Positions 63,895 through 64,000 of a DNA stretch of 64,000 bases are shown here, piece by piece. The notes beneath the pieces are model-generated. The model was not told the DNA's origin and made no database searches. It saw only the letters and a program-made list of their open reading frames with translations. The position numbers were made by a program, and so were the translations under genes. The first letter of the stretch is position 1, and every line of letters begins with the position of its first letter. The DNA is from Clostridium_AD frigoriphilum. GTDB taxonomy: Bacteria > Bacillota > Clostridia > Clostridiales > Clostridiaceae. The stretch covers positions 206,513 through 270,512 of the forward strand of contig NZ_JAZHFS010000005.1 of assembly GCF_036541405.1 (NCBI RefSeq), written 5' to 3'.

Positions 63895-64000
63895 TTACAT
63901 TACTTCATTATCTAAGTTTGCACCAGCAAACTGACTATTATAAAGATCTGCATAGAATCCATTTTTAGCTAGAAGCTCATTATGGTTACCCATCTCAATG
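63895..64000 (-). CDS. ABC transporter ATP-binding protein/permease, C-terminal end (partial)
   Basis: The last 34 codons of a leftward gene that enters from the right edge: IEMGNHNELLAKNGFYADLYNSQFAGANLDNEVM. The EMGNHNELL...G.YADLYNSQF pattern is the usual end of a fused permease-ATPase subunit of a multidrug or lipid exporter, just after its H-loop region. The domain that would define substrate is outside the window. It ends with its own terminator upstream of the beta-glucoside operon promoter. Confidence 0.85.
   Translation of the reverse strand, partial: IEMGNHNELLAKNGFYADLYNSQFAGANLDNEVM

Overview
The window looks like a chromosomal segment of a low-GC, endospore-forming, anaerobic Firmicute, most likely Clostridium sensu stricto or a close relative. 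This rests on several things read directly: very AT-rich DNA, GGAGG-type ribosome sites with frequent GTG/TTG starts, a Ger(x) spore germinant receptor, an oxygen-sensitive type iron-sulfur L-serine dehydratase, a desulfoferrodoxin, three T-box aminoacyl-tRNA synthetase genes and a lysine riboswitch. No rRNA, tRNA, CRISPR array, transposase or prophage gene was recognised.

Layout. 1-9.2 kb: the end of a gene with a basic tail, a lipid kinase, a CBS protein, phosphatidylserine synthase (pssA), serine dehydratase (sdaAB-sdaAA), a cluster of long palindromic repeats (5.4-6.3 kb), a TGS-domain nucleoside kinase and a DUF421/DUF4363 pair. 9.2-20.2 kb: class II aldolase (fba), a nucleoid-associated protein, a tight CYTH / DUF5685 / J-domain / membrane-protein operon, leuS behind a T-box, a small alarmone synthetase, DUF2225 and a phosphoesterase. 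20.2-30.4 kb: an isolated FlhB-C-like / FliK-like pair, tyrS with T-box, an AlbA_2 protein, the spore germination genes (gerA-gerC facing gerB) and an ECF S component. 30.5-36.2 kb: two small membrane proteins too short for usual gene-calling cut-offs, prfC, a YdcF protein, trpS with T-box and desulfoferrodoxin. 36.3-53.4 kb: a 2876-residue cyclic beta-glucan synthase-like enzyme, aminopeptidase apeB, a CDF transporter, lysC-lysA under a lysine riboswitch, and asnB. 53.6-59.0 kb: a signalling block made of a histidine kinase, a CheB-CheR-PAS fusion and a duplicated DUF3231 protein. 59.3-64 kb: a beta-glucoside operon (licT-bglP-bglA) with two antitermination sites, then the end of an ABC transporter gene.

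The most unusual content is between the genes. At least three families of long imperfect palindromes recur across the window. A 47-bp mini-palindrome occurs at different places inside members of two of these families. Copies that lack it serve as empty reference sites, so it looks like a very small nested mobile element (5571-5617, 34822-34870, 48365-48411, and a diverged copy near 5911). A second item of interest is the DUF5685/J-domain operon, where DUF5685 carries two aspartate-rich motifs reminiscent of prenyl-synthase metal sites.
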